DNA of 34,618 nt from Nitrospinota bacterium (lineage in GTDB: Bacteria; Nitrospinota_A; UBA7883; JACRGQ01), in NCBI GenBank assembly GCA_029881495.1, contig JAOUMJ010000030.1:1-34618 (forward strand). The letters are read 5' to 3'. Of this stretch, positions 8,347 to 16,590 are shown in pieces. A model generated the notes under the pieces. It saw only the letters and a program-made list of their open reading frames with translations. It made no database searches and was not told where the DNA came from. Each line of letters begins with the position of its first letter. The first letter of the stretch is position 1. Made by a program: the position numbers and the translations under genes.

Positions 8347-8880
8347 ATGGACAGGACACTTTTCTTTGCGATAAACAGGGGGATGGAGAACAGCTTTCTT
8401 GATTTCATCATGCCTCTTATAACATCGTACAACACCTGGATACCGGTGGGGATTATCCTGTTCGGCTACCTGATATGGGAAAACCCCAAGCGCGGACTGT
8501 TTATTTTTTTTGTCGTACTGCTAGCCGTTGCACTCAGCGACCTGATAAACCACCGCATATTAAAAGCCATGTTCGCGCGAGTTCGCCCATGCAACGCATT
8601 GCCAGACGTGCATCTGCTTACGGGGTGTAGCGGCTCGTTCAGCTTCCCTTCTTCCCACGCAGTGAACTCATTCTGCCTTGCCTCAACTCTATGGTTTTTT
8701 GAAAGAAAACTCCTTCTTTTCGGAGTTGTCGCCGCCTCACTTGTGGCATTCTCGCGCGTTTACGTCGGGGTTCATTATCCGTTTGATGTCACCGTCGGCG
8801 CGTTGACCGGCATAGCGATAGGGTACGCGGCATACCGCATAGGCGATCCTGTCGCTCAAAAATGGGCGCCAAAGAAATAG
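8347..8880 (+). CDS. PAP2-family membrane phosphatase
   Basis: Membrane protein of 177 residues with several hydrophobic segments. The three phosphatase motifs are present in order: KAMFARVRP (about residues 74-82), FPSSHAVN (about 99-106) and SRVYVGVHYPFDV (about 137-149). The second motif has serine in place of the more usual glycine in PSGH. Family members remove phosphate from lipid phosphates such as undecaprenyl diphosphate, phosphatidic acid or phosphatidylglycerol phosphate at the membrane surface; the substrate here is unknown. There is no visible ribosome binding site, and a promoter-like pair ends seven bases before the start. It is convergent with mfnB, with 16 bases between the two stop codons. 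Confidence 0.87.
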   Translation: MDRTLFFAINRGMENSFLDFIMPLITSYNTWIPVGIILFGYLIWENPKRGLFIFFVVLLAVALSDLINHRILKAMFARVRPCNALPDVHLLTGCSGSFSFPSSHAVNSFCLASTLWFFERKLLLFGVVAASLVAFSRVYVGVHYPFDVTVGALTGIAIGYAAYRIGDPVAQKWAPKK

Positions 8881-8896
8881 GGACGCGAGAAGTGAT

Positions 8897-9622
8897 CTAG
8901 CTCGAAACGGCCGCCTTCAAGGTGTCAAATGTCCCGTAAAGGATCTTCAGCTTCTCCGCATCAATGCCGATGTTCCCCCGCCCGTCCCCTGCCACGGCAG
9001 ACCGGAATCCGGCAATATCAATGCCCGCATCGGCCAGCCGACCGGCATCCCTATTGCCAAGCCCTCCCGCCAAGACCGATAATATCCCCGCCTCCCGGCA
9101 GTGTCTGGCAAAATCCGATATCTCTCTGGAGGAGAGGAAATCTCTTACGGTACTTCCACCCTTTCCATAGGTATCGATAAGAGCGGCGTAGACTCCGCAT
9201 GAAGATACAATCACGGGAAATCTGGATATAAAACTCCGATCCGCCTTGTCGGCGTAGAGCCCGGCGACGAGGAGCGCGCTCCCAAAGCCGGAGACATCAA
9301 GAGATCTTCTTATTTCAGCAAGGAACGGTGCGGTATCGTCCGGCTCCTCGAACCCAAGAAGACCCACCTTAACGATATCCGCCCCTGCTTTCGCCGCTTC
9401 CACCGCTCTATGAGAATATTTGCCAGGAAAATTTTCAGCGTCGCCAATCGCGACAGAGAGACGAATATCGCGGGGGACAATTTCCCTCACCTTGCGGATA
9501 GTGGCAAGTGATGGGAATCCAAGCGACCCCTTGGAGGGATCCTTGATATCGATGATATCCGGGAACCCTGTTTTTGAAAAAGCGACGCATTCCGAAGCGT
9601 CGATGACGCTGACAAGAATTTT
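8897..9622 (-). CDS. mfnB: (5-formylfuran-3-yl)methyl phosphate synthase family protein (MfnB/DUF556), start codon unresolved
   Basis: MfnB makes the furan precursor of methanofuran-type C1 carriers from two glyceraldehyde 3-phosphates through Schiff-base lysines. The frame from 9622 gives KILVSVIDASE, then DIIDIKDPSKGSLG with the family catalytic lysine, and later ADIVKVGLLG and LSVLAGGLGN, about 241 residues, normal for the family. The only standard start is a GTG at 9490, which would remove the first 44 residues including that lysine. Upstream, the same frame runs back to the TGA of fabI (9637-9635) with no ATG, GTG or TTG. An ATG at 9638 overlapping that TGA reads five codons and stops at 9623-9621; a one-base shift there would join it to this frame. 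It is last in the fba-yajQ-fabI-mfnB series. The family call is firm; the start is not. Confidence 0.78.
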   Translation of the reverse strand, partial: KILVSVIDASECVAFSKTGFPDIIDIKDPSKGSLGFPSLATIRKVREIVPRDIRLSVAIGDAENFPGKYSHRAVEAAKAGADIVKVGLLGFEEPDDTAPFLAEIRRSLDVSGFGSALLVAGLYADKADRSFISRFPVIVSSCGVYAALIDTYGKGGSTVRDFLSSREISDFARHCREAGILSVLAGGLGNRDAGRLADAGIDIAGFRSAVAGDGRGNIGIDAEKLKILYGTFDTLKAAVSS

Positions 9623-9634
9623 AAGAGGTATGGG

Positions 9635-10429
9635 TCATTCCTCTTCCGATGGTGGATCGGGAGTGCCTACGATATGGTATCCGGAATCGACATGAACCAC
9701 TTCGCCCGTTACACCGCTTGAGAGGTCCGAACAGAGGTAAAGGGCCGACCTGCCTACCTCCTCCTGCGTAGTGTTCCTTTTCATCGGTGAAAGTTCGGCG
9801 TGATGCTTCAGCATCATCCTCATGTAGTTAATGCCGCTTGAAGCGAGAGTTTTTATAGGCCCGGCGGAAATGGCGTTTACCCTGATGCCGGTAGTGCCGA
9901 GGTCCGACGCGAGATAGCGAACGGATGCCTCAAGCGCCGCTTTCGCCACACCCATTACATTGTAGCTTTTTACCACCTTCTCGGCGCCATAGTAGGAAAG
10001 GGTGAGGATACTTGTCTCCCTCCCGGTCATCAGCGGAATCGCTCTTTTCGACAGCGCGACAAGGGAGTAGGCGGAAGTTTCAAGAGCCATTTTGAATCCT
10101 GCGCGGCTTGTTTCGTAGTAGGCCCCTTTCAGGTCGTTTTTGTCCGCAAACGCCACCGCGTGGACGAGGATATCAAGGTTTCCCTGTTTTTCCTGCCATG
10201 ACTTGAAGACGCGGTCGATAGCCTCGTCGTTATTTACGTCCATATCCTCAATAAAAACCGCGTTCAGGGATTTGGCAAGCGGAATAACCCTTTTGCCGAG
10301 CGCTTCTCCAGCATACGTGAAACCAAGCTCGCAACCGGCCTCGCGGAAAACTTTCGCGATCCCCCATGCAATGCTTCGGTCATTCGCTACGCCTACTATA
10401 AGCGCCTTTTTCCCTTTAAGAATTTCCAT
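9635..10429 (-). CDS. fabI: Enoyl-[acyl-carrier-protein] reductase FabI
   Basis: Protein of 264 residues that performs the last, NADH-dependent reduction in fatty acid elongation. It has the FabI-type nucleotide-binding start GKKALIVGVANDRSIAWGIA (about residues 6-25) rather than the classical TGxxxGIG. The catalytic tyrosine and lysine are in SYYGAEKVVKSYNVMGVAKAALE (Y about 146-147, K about 164), and the C-terminal segment GVTGEVVHVDSGYHIVG is typical. The length is standard. The start at 10429 is followed by MEILKGKKALIVG. The stop codon overlaps an ATG (ATGA) and leads directly into the mfnB frame. It probably shares a transcript with yajQ, 79 bases upstream. Confidence 0.95.
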   Translation of the reverse strand: MEILKGKKALIVGVANDRSIAWGIAKVFREAGCELGFTYAGEALGKRVIPLAKSLNAVFIEDMDVNNDEAIDRVFKSWQEKQGNLDILVHAVAFADKNDLKGAYYETSRAGFKMALETSAYSLVALSKRAIPLMTGRETSILTLSYYGAEKVVKSYNVMGVAKAALEASVRYLASDLGTTGIRVNAISAGPIKTLASSGINYMRMMLKHHAELSPMKRNTTQEEVGRSALYLCSDLSSGVTGEVVHVDSGYHIVGTPDPPSEEE

Positions 10430-10508
10430 TCAAATTTCCTTTCAAAAACCTATCAGACTGTACTAAAAGCTAACGGATAGCCGACGAAAGGTCAATAAAC
10501 ATAATTTT

Positions 10509-11006
10509 TTACCGATAGTTCACAAACTGCAGGTCAATTCCGAAATCCTTACCCTTCAGGATGGTAATAACATCTTGAAGTTCGTCCTTTTTCTTTCCAA
10601 CTACCCTGACCTCTTTTTCCCTTATCTGGGCCTGAACCTTCAACTTTGTATCTTTTACGGCCTTCACGATATCCTTTGCCTTGTCCTGCGCGATGCCCTG
10701 GAGGAGCTTTGCTTCCTGCCTCACCGTATTGCCTGAGGCCGATTCCACCTTGCCATAATCAATATTCTTGATAGGCACCTTTCTCTTTATCAGCTTGCTC
10801 TCAAGAACATCGATAACCGACTTCAGCTTGAACTCGTCATCCGAAATGATGACCATTTTCTCTTCCTTCTGGTTCAACTCGATACTGCTGATGCTCCCCT
10901 TGAAATCGTAACGCTGTTTTATCTCCCTCATCGACTGGTCTACGGCGTTAAGCACCTCCGGCAGATCTATCCTGGAAACAATATCGAAAGAACTTTCGTC
11001 AGCCAT
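10509..11006 (-). CDS. yajQ: YajQ-family nucleotide-binding protein
   Basis: Protein of 165 residues matching YajQ along its whole length: FDIVSRIDLPEVLNAVDQ, EIKQRYDFKGS, the repeated VRQEAKLLQGIAQDKAKDIVK segment and the end DFGIDLQFVNYR. Family members have two ferredoxin-like halves and have been reported to bind nucleotides, including c-di-GMP in some bacteria. That is of interest here because the window holds several c-di-GMP-type proteins, but no direct link is visible. The gene lies 43 bases after the aldolase and 79 before fabI, all on the same strand, and so is probably in one operon. Confidence 0.93.
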   Translation of the reverse strand: MADESSFDIVSRIDLPEVLNAVDQSMREIKQRYDFKGSISSIELNQKEEKMVIISDDEFKLKSVIDVLESKLIKRKVPIKNIDYGKVESASGNTVRQEAKLLQGIAQDKAKDIVKAVKDTKLKVQAQIREKEVRVVGKKKDELQDVITILKGKDFGIDLQFVNYR

Positions 11007-11049
11007 TTAACTCCCCTTGATAACAATATAGTTTGCGTTGATCCATAAT

Positions 11050-12447
11050 TCAAACAGATGCGGCCTCAATCTCTCTTGCCGAATCAGGTTTTACCGCAAC
11101 GAGTTTAACATGTTTTGCGACAATATCCCTGTTGTTTACCGCGCCTAGCTTTTTGAAGAGGAAATCAAATTTTGCTTCCAGATCCCCGCGTATCGAAGCG
11201 CGAACATCTTCGGGCATCGTCCATAGCTCGTTCTTGAACGGGCCAAAACCCTTCTTCCTTGTTTTGTAGATAAACTGCTCTTCAGTCTCTCCATCCTTCC
11301 GCTCCGAAGCGCAGTTATCGCGTAGCCATCCGTATATCTTCTCCTTCATCGCGGAAGGGAGCCGGCCGTCGTCGTAGATCATGTTTTGAAATCCTGTTGC
11401 GAGGTGTATCTCGGATGTTCTCGTTTCGGGGAAGCGGTGAAACAACTCGTCCGGCAGAGTGGAAGCGCCGTGCTGGACCGCGCCTGACAATTTGTACTTT
11501 TCAATCGCCCGTTTGGAGATCGCTTCGAGAGTGTCAAAATCGAGAGCGACCTTTGCGACGCTTCCGTCGGGCATCGGCACTCCGCCGTGCGACGTACCGG
11601 TCTGCACCGACATCTTGGATATCCCCTTCATACCCTTTGGAAGGAGCTTCAGGTAACCCTCCATATAGGCATCCAGCTCTTCAACGGTAGAATTCTTGTG
11701 ACCAACCTCGCCTATTTCTCCACCAACGGAGACCGTAATGCCTTTCGGCTCCAGATCGCGTATATATTTCGTAAGGTTTGCCGCCTGCGAGTAATTGTCT
11801 TCCTGCTGGGCCGGTATCCCTTTTTTGTCGAGATCTACCAGAGTGGAAGAATCGATATCTATATTGTAAAATCCCGCGTCTATCGCCTTACTGATAAGGG
11901 CCTTAACACCGTCTACCTCTTTTTCGGGATCTGCCCTGAAATTCTTGGCGTTCAGCTGGAAATGATCCCCCTGTATGAATACCGGACCTTCCCACCCCTC
12001 TTTTATAGCGGCGCTGATAATGACCGCCGCGTATTCCGCCGGCTCCTGAAACGTGTAGGCAATCTCCGATTTTGCTATCTCAAAGAGGAAGGCCCCCGAT
12101 TTATTCTTTATTGCGGTTTTAAAGATCGCCCTCGCCGTGTCGTATGTGAGAGTTCTGATATTGACCGCCGGTACGGTGAAACCCTTTACCTCTCCGCTCC
12201 CCATAGCTTCATACAGCCCCTGGATAGAGGAGGAAACGACGCCGAGCCCGATGCCGATCTCCTTAATAAGGGCGCGCGTTATTCCCCGCTGTTCGTGGCT
12301 TTCATGGAATACCGCGTTGTAGACCAGTCTGTCTATCGGCTCCCCTTTGAGACCCTCCCGGTCGATGATCTTTACGGTGCCGTCGGTGTCTACGAACGGA
12401 TGGAGATACTCCTCCATATCCTCAATGGATAAAAACCTCAATGCCAT
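11050..12447 (-). CDS. fba: Class II fructose-bisphosphate aldolase, long form
   Basis: Protein of about 465 residues in the class II (zinc) aldolase family, which interconverts fructose 1,6-bisphosphate with glyceraldehyde 3-phosphate and dihydroxyacetone phosphate. The metal and substrate segments are recognisable: GFTVPAVNIRTLTYD, FIQGDHFQLN, IDIDSSTLVDLD, VGGEIGEVG and VQTGTSHGGVPMPDG, later GAVQHGAST. It is much longer than E. coli FbaA (about 360), with an N-terminal extension of about 70 residues and a long C-terminal part. The frame is open to a TTG at 12465, but the ATG at 12447 directly after GGAGGGGTT is preferred. Its product glyceraldehyde 3-phosphate is the substrate of the MfnB family encoded in the same gene series. 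Confidence 0.9.
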   Translation of the reverse strand: MALRFLSIEDMEEYLHPFVDTDGTVKIIDREGLKGEPIDRLVYNAVFHESHEQRGITRALIKEIGIGLGVVSSSIQGLYEAMGSGEVKGFTVPAVNIRTLTYDTARAIFKTAIKNKSGAFLFEIAKSEIAYTFQEPAEYAAVIISAAIKEGWEGPVFIQGDHFQLNAKNFRADPEKEVDGVKALISKAIDAGFYNIDIDSSTLVDLDKKGIPAQQEDNYSQAANLTKYIRDLEPKGITVSVGGEIGEVGHKNSTVEELDAYMEGYLKLLPKGMKGISKMSVQTGTSHGGVPMPDGSVAKVALDFDTLEAISKRAIEKYKLSGAVQHGASTLPDELFHRFPETRTSEIHLATGFQNMIYDDGRLPSAMKEKIYGWLRDNCASERKDGETEEQFIYKTRKKGFGPFKNELWTMPEDVRASIRGDLEAKFDFLFKKLGAVNNRDIVAKHVKLVAVKPDSAREIEAASV

Positions 12448-12556
12448 AACCCCTCCAATACTCAAAAAACCAACAACCGACTGTGGCCCCGACCAGTGCC
12501 TATTAAGAATATCGCCGCAAATCAGACCGATACTACTTACCGAATTACATGTCCTG

Positions 12557-12586
12557 ATTCTAGGATGCGGTTGGCATTAGTGTCAA
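12557..12586 (-). promoter_or_regulatory. Predicted sigma70-type promoter of the fba operon
   Basis: On the minus strand TTGACA (12586-12581), an 18-base spacer and TAGAAT (12562-12557) form a near-consensus promoter. Transcription would start near 12550, leaving a leader of about 100 bases before the fba ATG at 12447. Confidence 0.6.
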
Positions 12587-12660
12587 TCTGTGACGAAAGG
12601 AATTACACCCGGTTGCGCCGGATTTTACGTCGATGAAGGATTGCGGCAAAAGGGGAGGGA

Positions 12661-13578
12661 TCAGTATCCCACCAGACGGGACGTCTTCCTGTTCAGCACC
12701 TGCCCCATTTTCATTAGAGAATAGTGGTTCGCGCCTGTATCGATGGCGAACAGGGATCTGCTGTTCCTGATGTAGTCGTGAATTATCTCTTCCCTGAAAA
12801 CCGTGCAGAGGAGCGAAAGATTCATCTTGAAATATTTTTTTGCGGTTTTTTCGACCATATTGAAATATTTTGTAGCCTCCGCCTGGTTTTCCGCCATGCT
12901 TACCACTACATACGGCTGAAAATTCTGGAGAACGGTGTTTATCTCGCGCGAAAGCTGGTTGTTACCGGAAGTAAGCTTCTCCAGAAACTCCCCTAGCGTG
13001 ATATTCGAATCGGGCCTGTTGGGAAACACAAACCTGTCAAGAAGGAGCTTTACCTTTTCATCCTTTGAAAATTTGGCGTATAAAAGGCGACCGACGCAAT
13101 ACTTCAGAAATTCGCAAAGATTCTGAAGTGAAGTAGGTTCAGGTGAAAGGACAACAACATGCTTTTTTGCCGTCAAGAAAAGGTCAAGCGTGTTGAAGGA
13201 GGCCCCAGCGCCAAGATCGATTATCACCCTGTCGGCATCGAGGTTTTTCAGGTGGCGTATCAGCTTCGCCTTAACCGTCCACTTGAGATTTGCCATCCCG
13301 AGAAAATCGCCAGCTCCGCTTATGAGCCTCACGTTCTTATCCGGAGTGTAAAGAAGTATATCTTCAAGCGATTGAACGCGCCCAAGGAGGAAATCTATGA
13401 GGCCATACTGGGGATAATTCATCCCGACGAGGGTGTGAAGATTTGCCCCCCCGAGGTCGCCATCCACCAGCACCGTTTTCTTATCCGCTAATGAAAAGGC
13501 CCGTGCAAGAAGAATGGAGGTTACAGATTTCCCTACGCCACCTTTACCTCCGGCTACCGCAAAAATCTCTGGTTTCAT
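12661..13578 (-). CDS. MinD/ParA-family ATPase (FlhG-like)
   Basis: Protein of 305 residues with the deviant Walker A motif GGKGGVGKS (about residues 10-18), VLVDGDLGGANLH (switch/Walker A-prime region, about 36-48) and DRVIIDLGAGASFNTLD (Walker B, about 115-131). These define the MinD/FlhG branch of P-loop ATPases, which position cell structures such as flagella, division sites or other machinery by ATP-dependent dimerisation. No flagellar gene or partner is next to it, so the cargo is unknown. No clear C-terminal amphipathic membrane helix as in MinD is evident. It is transcribed away from the ABC-type permease gene across a 275-base gap that holds a DnaA-box-like site. Confidence 0.85.
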   Translation of the reverse strand: MKPEIFAVAGGKGGVGKSVTSILLARAFSLADKKTVLVDGDLGGANLHTLVGMNYPQYGLIDFLLGRVQSLEDILLYTPDKNVRLISGAGDFLGMANLKWTVKAKLIRHLKNLDADRVIIDLGAGASFNTLDLFLTAKKHVVVLSPEPTSLQNLCEFLKYCVGRLLYAKFSKDEKVKLLLDRFVFPNRPDSNITLGEFLEKLTSGNNQLSREINTVLQNFQPYVVVSMAENQAEATKYFNMVEKTAKKYFKMNLSLLCTVFREEIIHDYIRNSRSLFAIDTGANHYSLMKMGQVLNRKTSRLVGY

Positions 13579-13756
13579 AGGTGCCTAAAATTCCTCTCTT
13601 TTCCAATCCATTTTCTACCAGTATAGCCAAAACCCATTATATTTCCTAAATTTTGCAAATTTTGTTGCAGAACCTGTTTCAGCAAGTCACACAAGATAAT
13701 TGTTACATTCCCTCCCACCTTTCCTGATAATGACAACTTCAGGAAAAGGCAAAGAG

Positions 13757-13765
13757 TTATCCACA
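13757..13765 (+). promoter_or_regulatory. DnaA-box-like site
   Basis: TTATCCACA matches the consensus DnaA box TTATNCACA exactly. It is a single copy in the 275-base gap between the MinD-like gene and the permease gene. No cluster of boxes or AT-rich unwinding element surrounds it, so it is not an origin on this evidence. It could be a DnaA-responsive site or chance. Confidence 0.3.
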
Positions 13766-13820
13766 GGTTCTTATCGCCTTTTTTTATCCCAGGGAAAAGG
13801 GTAAATCGGCGACATTTAAC

Positions 13821-13838
13821 CGCATTACCCAAAATGCG
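13821..13838. repeat. Inverted repeat upstream of the permease gene
   Basis: CGCATT and AATGCG arms of six bases are separated by six bases, immediately before a TAAAAT (13841-13846) and the ATG at 13854. This is a possible operator placed over the promoter. Confidence 0.3.
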
Positions 13839-13853
13839 TGTAAAATCAGCTAT

Positions 13854-15542
13854 ATGAGAGATTTTTTTATTCTGACGAACCTTAAAAGAACGTCACTTCG
13901 CAATACTTTCCGGTTTGCCGACAGGGAGGCAATTCGCGGCTGGCTCCTCCTGTCTGTGATGGGAATCCTCTTTTTTATATTCGATTACTGGTTTTTTAAA
14001 AGAATCATCGACTATATCGTCACCCTCCCGCTGAACCTTGAAGACATCATGATTCCGCAATTCCTTATGGTTATATGCCTTACTTTCTTTTCCATGCTTG
14101 TTTTCTCGAACATTATCGCCTCTATCAGCAATTTCTATCTCTCCAGCGACATAGATCTACTGATCTCCTCCCCCATTGATATCAGGGGGATTTACGCTTC
14201 CCGCTTCCTTCAGACATCCCTGAACAGCTCCCTTATTTTCTTCATATTCGGGATTCCTATATTCCTCTCCCTTGGCGGGTCTTATTCATCCGGATGGCTC
14301 TACTACATCGGGATGGTTTTCAGTTTCATTCCGTTTATCATCATCCCTGCCGGCATCGGGGTTACCTTTACTGTGCTACTTATGCGTTTTTTCCCTGCAA
14401 AAAAAACTCACCAGTTCCTGACGATAATCGGGCTTGTATTCATGGGGGGACTGGTGATGTTTTTCCGTTTCCTGCAGCCGGAAAAATTCATCGGAGAGGA
14501 GATACCGGAACACCTCATCCAGCAATACGTTGAAAACCTCAAGGTGCCGGCCTACTGGTTCCTTCCAAGCACATGGACCGCCAGGGGGATTGAAGCAGGG
14601 ATAAGGATGAATTTTGACGACATGGCGCTTTGGACTGTTGTGTCATGGCTAGCAGCAATAGCCATTACCCTTTTCAATATCACGATAGTGTCTAAAACAT
14701 ACTACAAGGGGTGGGCAATATCCCACGCAGGGAGAGGGACGCAAACCGCCAAACCGAAAAGGGAGTTCTATCGGGTACTGGAATCGTTCTTCAAATTCCT
14801 CCCATCCCCCCTCAAGGCGGTGTTGCTTAAGGACTTGAGGGTATTCTTCCGCGATCCGGCCCAGTGGTCGCAGATTTTCATGCTCTTGGCGCTTGTCATA
14901 GTCTACATATTCAATATAAGGAGCCTCCCCATGGATACGCTCTTCATAAAGAATTTTGTCTCCGTCATGAATATCGCCCTTTCAGGGGTGGTGATCGCCG
15001 CGGTCGGCGTTCGCTTTGTCTTCACCACCACCTCCGTAGAGGGGGCCTCGTTCTGGCTTTTGAAATCGGGACCTATCGATTTCGGCCAATTCCTCTGGGG
15101 AAAATTTTTCTTTTACCTCATCCCTCTACTCATCCTTTCTGAAACATTGATAGTCCTCTCCAATCTTTTTCTCGATGTCGACAGCTATCTGATGATGTTG
15201 TCCGCCGGAGGGATTTTCCTTATAACCATCGGCTTGACCGGCCTGGGTGTAGGGCTTGGCGCACTCTATCCGGTGTTCAGGTACGAAAACATAGCCGAGC
15301 TAGCCACTTCGACGGGAGCTATCTACTACATGCTTATAAGCCTCTGCTATATAGTCGCTGAGGTGATGCTCGGAGCAAGACCGATATGGGCTTATTTTTC
15401 AGAAAAGTTCCTCGCAAAGGAGGTTGGAGGGGTGGAAATATATATCTTCTTTGCTATCGCGGCCCTCCTTACGATTGCCGTCACAACGATTCCGATAAGA
15501 ATGGGGATAAGGTCGCTAAACCGGGATCAGGCCATCTTCTGA
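13854..15542 (+). CDS. ABC-2-type exporter permease-like membrane protein
   Basis: Membrane protein of 562 residues with roughly twelve hydrophobic segments in two blocks (about 30-270 and 330-555) joined by a basic soluble loop (about 285-320). The layout and segments such as DIDLLISSPIDIRGIYASRFLQ and LLKDLRVFFRDPAQWSQIFML resemble putative ABC exporter permeases. The second of these is a cytoplasmic coupling segment of the kind seen in ABC-2 permeases, where LLKKDLR-like motifs are common. No ATPase gene is next to it, so the partner must be elsewhere if it is a transporter. The substrate is unknown. The ATG at 13854 has no ribosome binding site, and a TAAAAT ends seven bases before it. 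Confidence 0.7.
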   Translation: MRDFFILTNLKRTSLRNTFRFADREAIRGWLLLSVMGILFFIFDYWFFKRIIDYIVTLPLNLEDIMIPQFLMVICLTFFSMLVFSNIIASISNFYLSSDIDLLISSPIDIRGIYASRFLQTSLNSSLIFFIFGIPIFLSLGGSYSSGWLYYIGMVFSFIPFIIIPAGIGVTFTVLLMRFFPAKKTHQFLTIIGLVFMGGLVMFFRFLQPEKFIGEEIPEHLIQQYVENLKVPAYWFLPSTWTARGIEAGIRMNFDDMALWTVVSWLAAIAITLFNITIVSKTYYKGWAISHAGRGTQTAKPKREFYRVLESFFKFLPSPLKAVLLKDLRVFFRDPAQWSQIFMLLALVIVYIFNIRSLPMDTLFIKNFVSVMNIALSGVVIAAVGVRFVFTTTSVEGASFWLLKSGPIDFGQFLWGKFFFYLIPLLILSETLIVLSNLFLDVDSYLMMLSAGGIFLITIGLTGLGVGLGALYPVFRYENIAELATSTGAIYYMLISLCYIVAEVMLGARPIWAYFSEKFLAKEVGGVEIYIFFAIAALLTIAVTTIPIRMGIRSLNRDQAIF

Positions 15543-15629
15543 TCTCTATTTTATGGGCCTTCTGTCTTGTTTTATTACATCTCTTATTACTTGTAACACT
15601 TATGTGCGCCTTTTATATTGTCATATTTA

Positions 15630-15658
15630 TTGACATTTTATTTTCCAATTGCTATATT
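15630..15658 (+). promoter_or_regulatory. Predicted sigma70 promoter of the PilZ gene
   Basis: TTGACA at 15630-15635, a 17-base spacer and TATATT at 15653-15658 form a near-perfect sigma70-type promoter in an AT-rich 190-base gap. The PilZ gene starts at 15733, giving a leader of about 68 bases. Confidence 0.7.
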
Positions 15659-15732
15659 AAAACCAAGGATAAAAAAGAGGATTAGTCGGAACTATTTTTC
15701 CAAATGTAACTGAACTTTCCGAGAGGTGAAAA

Positions 15733-16509
15733 TTGGCAATCACGAAAAATTCTGCAAGTCTCATGGAATTCGTAGCCCATTGTCTGCATAACGCCGAATC
15801 GGTCAAAATCGAACTGGATGAGAACCTGTATAGCGGCACTGTTGAAAGATGGAAAATCGGTCAATTTATAGTTTTTAAAACCAGCAATATCGACAATTCT
15901 CTGGTTGGCATACCTGCCGGATTTTCAGGGCTGAAGCTGAAGGTCATCGGCAAGAGCGGCGCCGTTCGAAACTTCACTACCAAAATATTGAAAAAGAAAC
16001 TCCCGCTGATCATGCTCAGCTTCCCAGCCAGTGAAATAGAAAAGGTAGACAGGGAATTTGAACGGGTGTATGTCCAGCTCGACACTCCGGTTATATTGAC
16101 CAAAAGAATTGGAGATATTCTCCCTGATGAAACAACGCATGTCGGCACCATCACAAACATAAGCAAGGGGGGGTGCGCAATCTCAACTCAGCTAGGACTG
16201 CATAAGGGGGATAAAATAAACTTCTTTATGGAAGTTTCCAGCACATCCGGCAAGAAGAGTCTCGACCTTTTGGGCATTGTGCGCGGAGTTCAAAAGTACG
16301 ATAACGGCACCGCCTCATATGGCATCGAATACCAAAAGCTGAACCGCGAAACTAAAAATGAAATCGACACATTCATGGACAGAAGATTGGGGATGCTTTC
16401 GCAAAACATCATCAGTTCCGAAGAAGCCGGGGTCCTGGAAAAATTGAAAGCACTGCATCAAAAGGAGCTTGAACAGATGATCGAGCCGGAATTTCATATT
16501 AGAAAATAA
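15733..16509 (+). CDS. PilZ-domain protein (YcgR-like two-domain architecture)
   Basis: Protein of 258 residues. Residues about 1-115 form an N-terminal beta-rich domain of the kind found before PilZ in YcgR-type flagellar brake proteins. The PilZ domain follows, with the c-di-GMP-binding RxxxR (REFER, about 127-131) and NxSxxG (NISKGG, about 158-163) motifs, so binding should be intact. It is a soluble cytoplasmic protein that probably changes a partner's activity when c-di-GMP rises. The start is a TTG at 15733 preceded by GAGAGGTG; no nearby ATG fits. It has its own near-consensus promoter and is followed by a histidine kinase gene with a separate promoter. Confidence 0.85.
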   Translation: MAITKNSASLMEFVAHCLHNAESVKIELDENLYSGTVERWKIGQFIVFKTSNIDNSLVGIPAGFSGLKLKVIGKSGAVRNFTTKILKKKLPLIMLSFPASEIEKVDREFERVYVQLDTPVILTKRIGDILPDETTHVGTITNISKGGCAISTQLGLHKGDKINFFMEVSSTSGKKSLDLLGIVRGVQKYDNGTASYGIEYQKLNRETKNEIDTFMDRRLGMLSQNIISSEEAGVLEKLKALHQKELEQMIEPEFHIRK

Positions 16510-16590
16510 TCTGCTCAGCGAAACATAACCACATCTTCGTTGCTGCTTCCCGCGCAACCGTGGATCAGCAACCCCTCCCACTGCGAAATG

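Noticed and set aside
7485-8402. 305-codon open frame on the plus strand
   Set aside because: It lies antisense to the PpiC lipoprotein gene, which has clear domain motifs, and it runs into the PAP2 gene in another frame.
11587-12432. 281-codon open frame on the plus strand
   Set aside because: It is antisense to the aldolase gene with no protein-like motifs.
13575-13832. 85-codon frame upstream of the MinD-like gene
   Set aside because: It covers the promoter gap, including the DnaA box and AT-rich DNA, has no ribosome binding site or recognisable sequence and overlaps the MinD-like start.
16540-16575. GTTGCTG/CAGCAAC hairpin after the PilZ gene
   Set aside because: The loop is about 20 bases and no T run follows, so it is not a convincing terminator.
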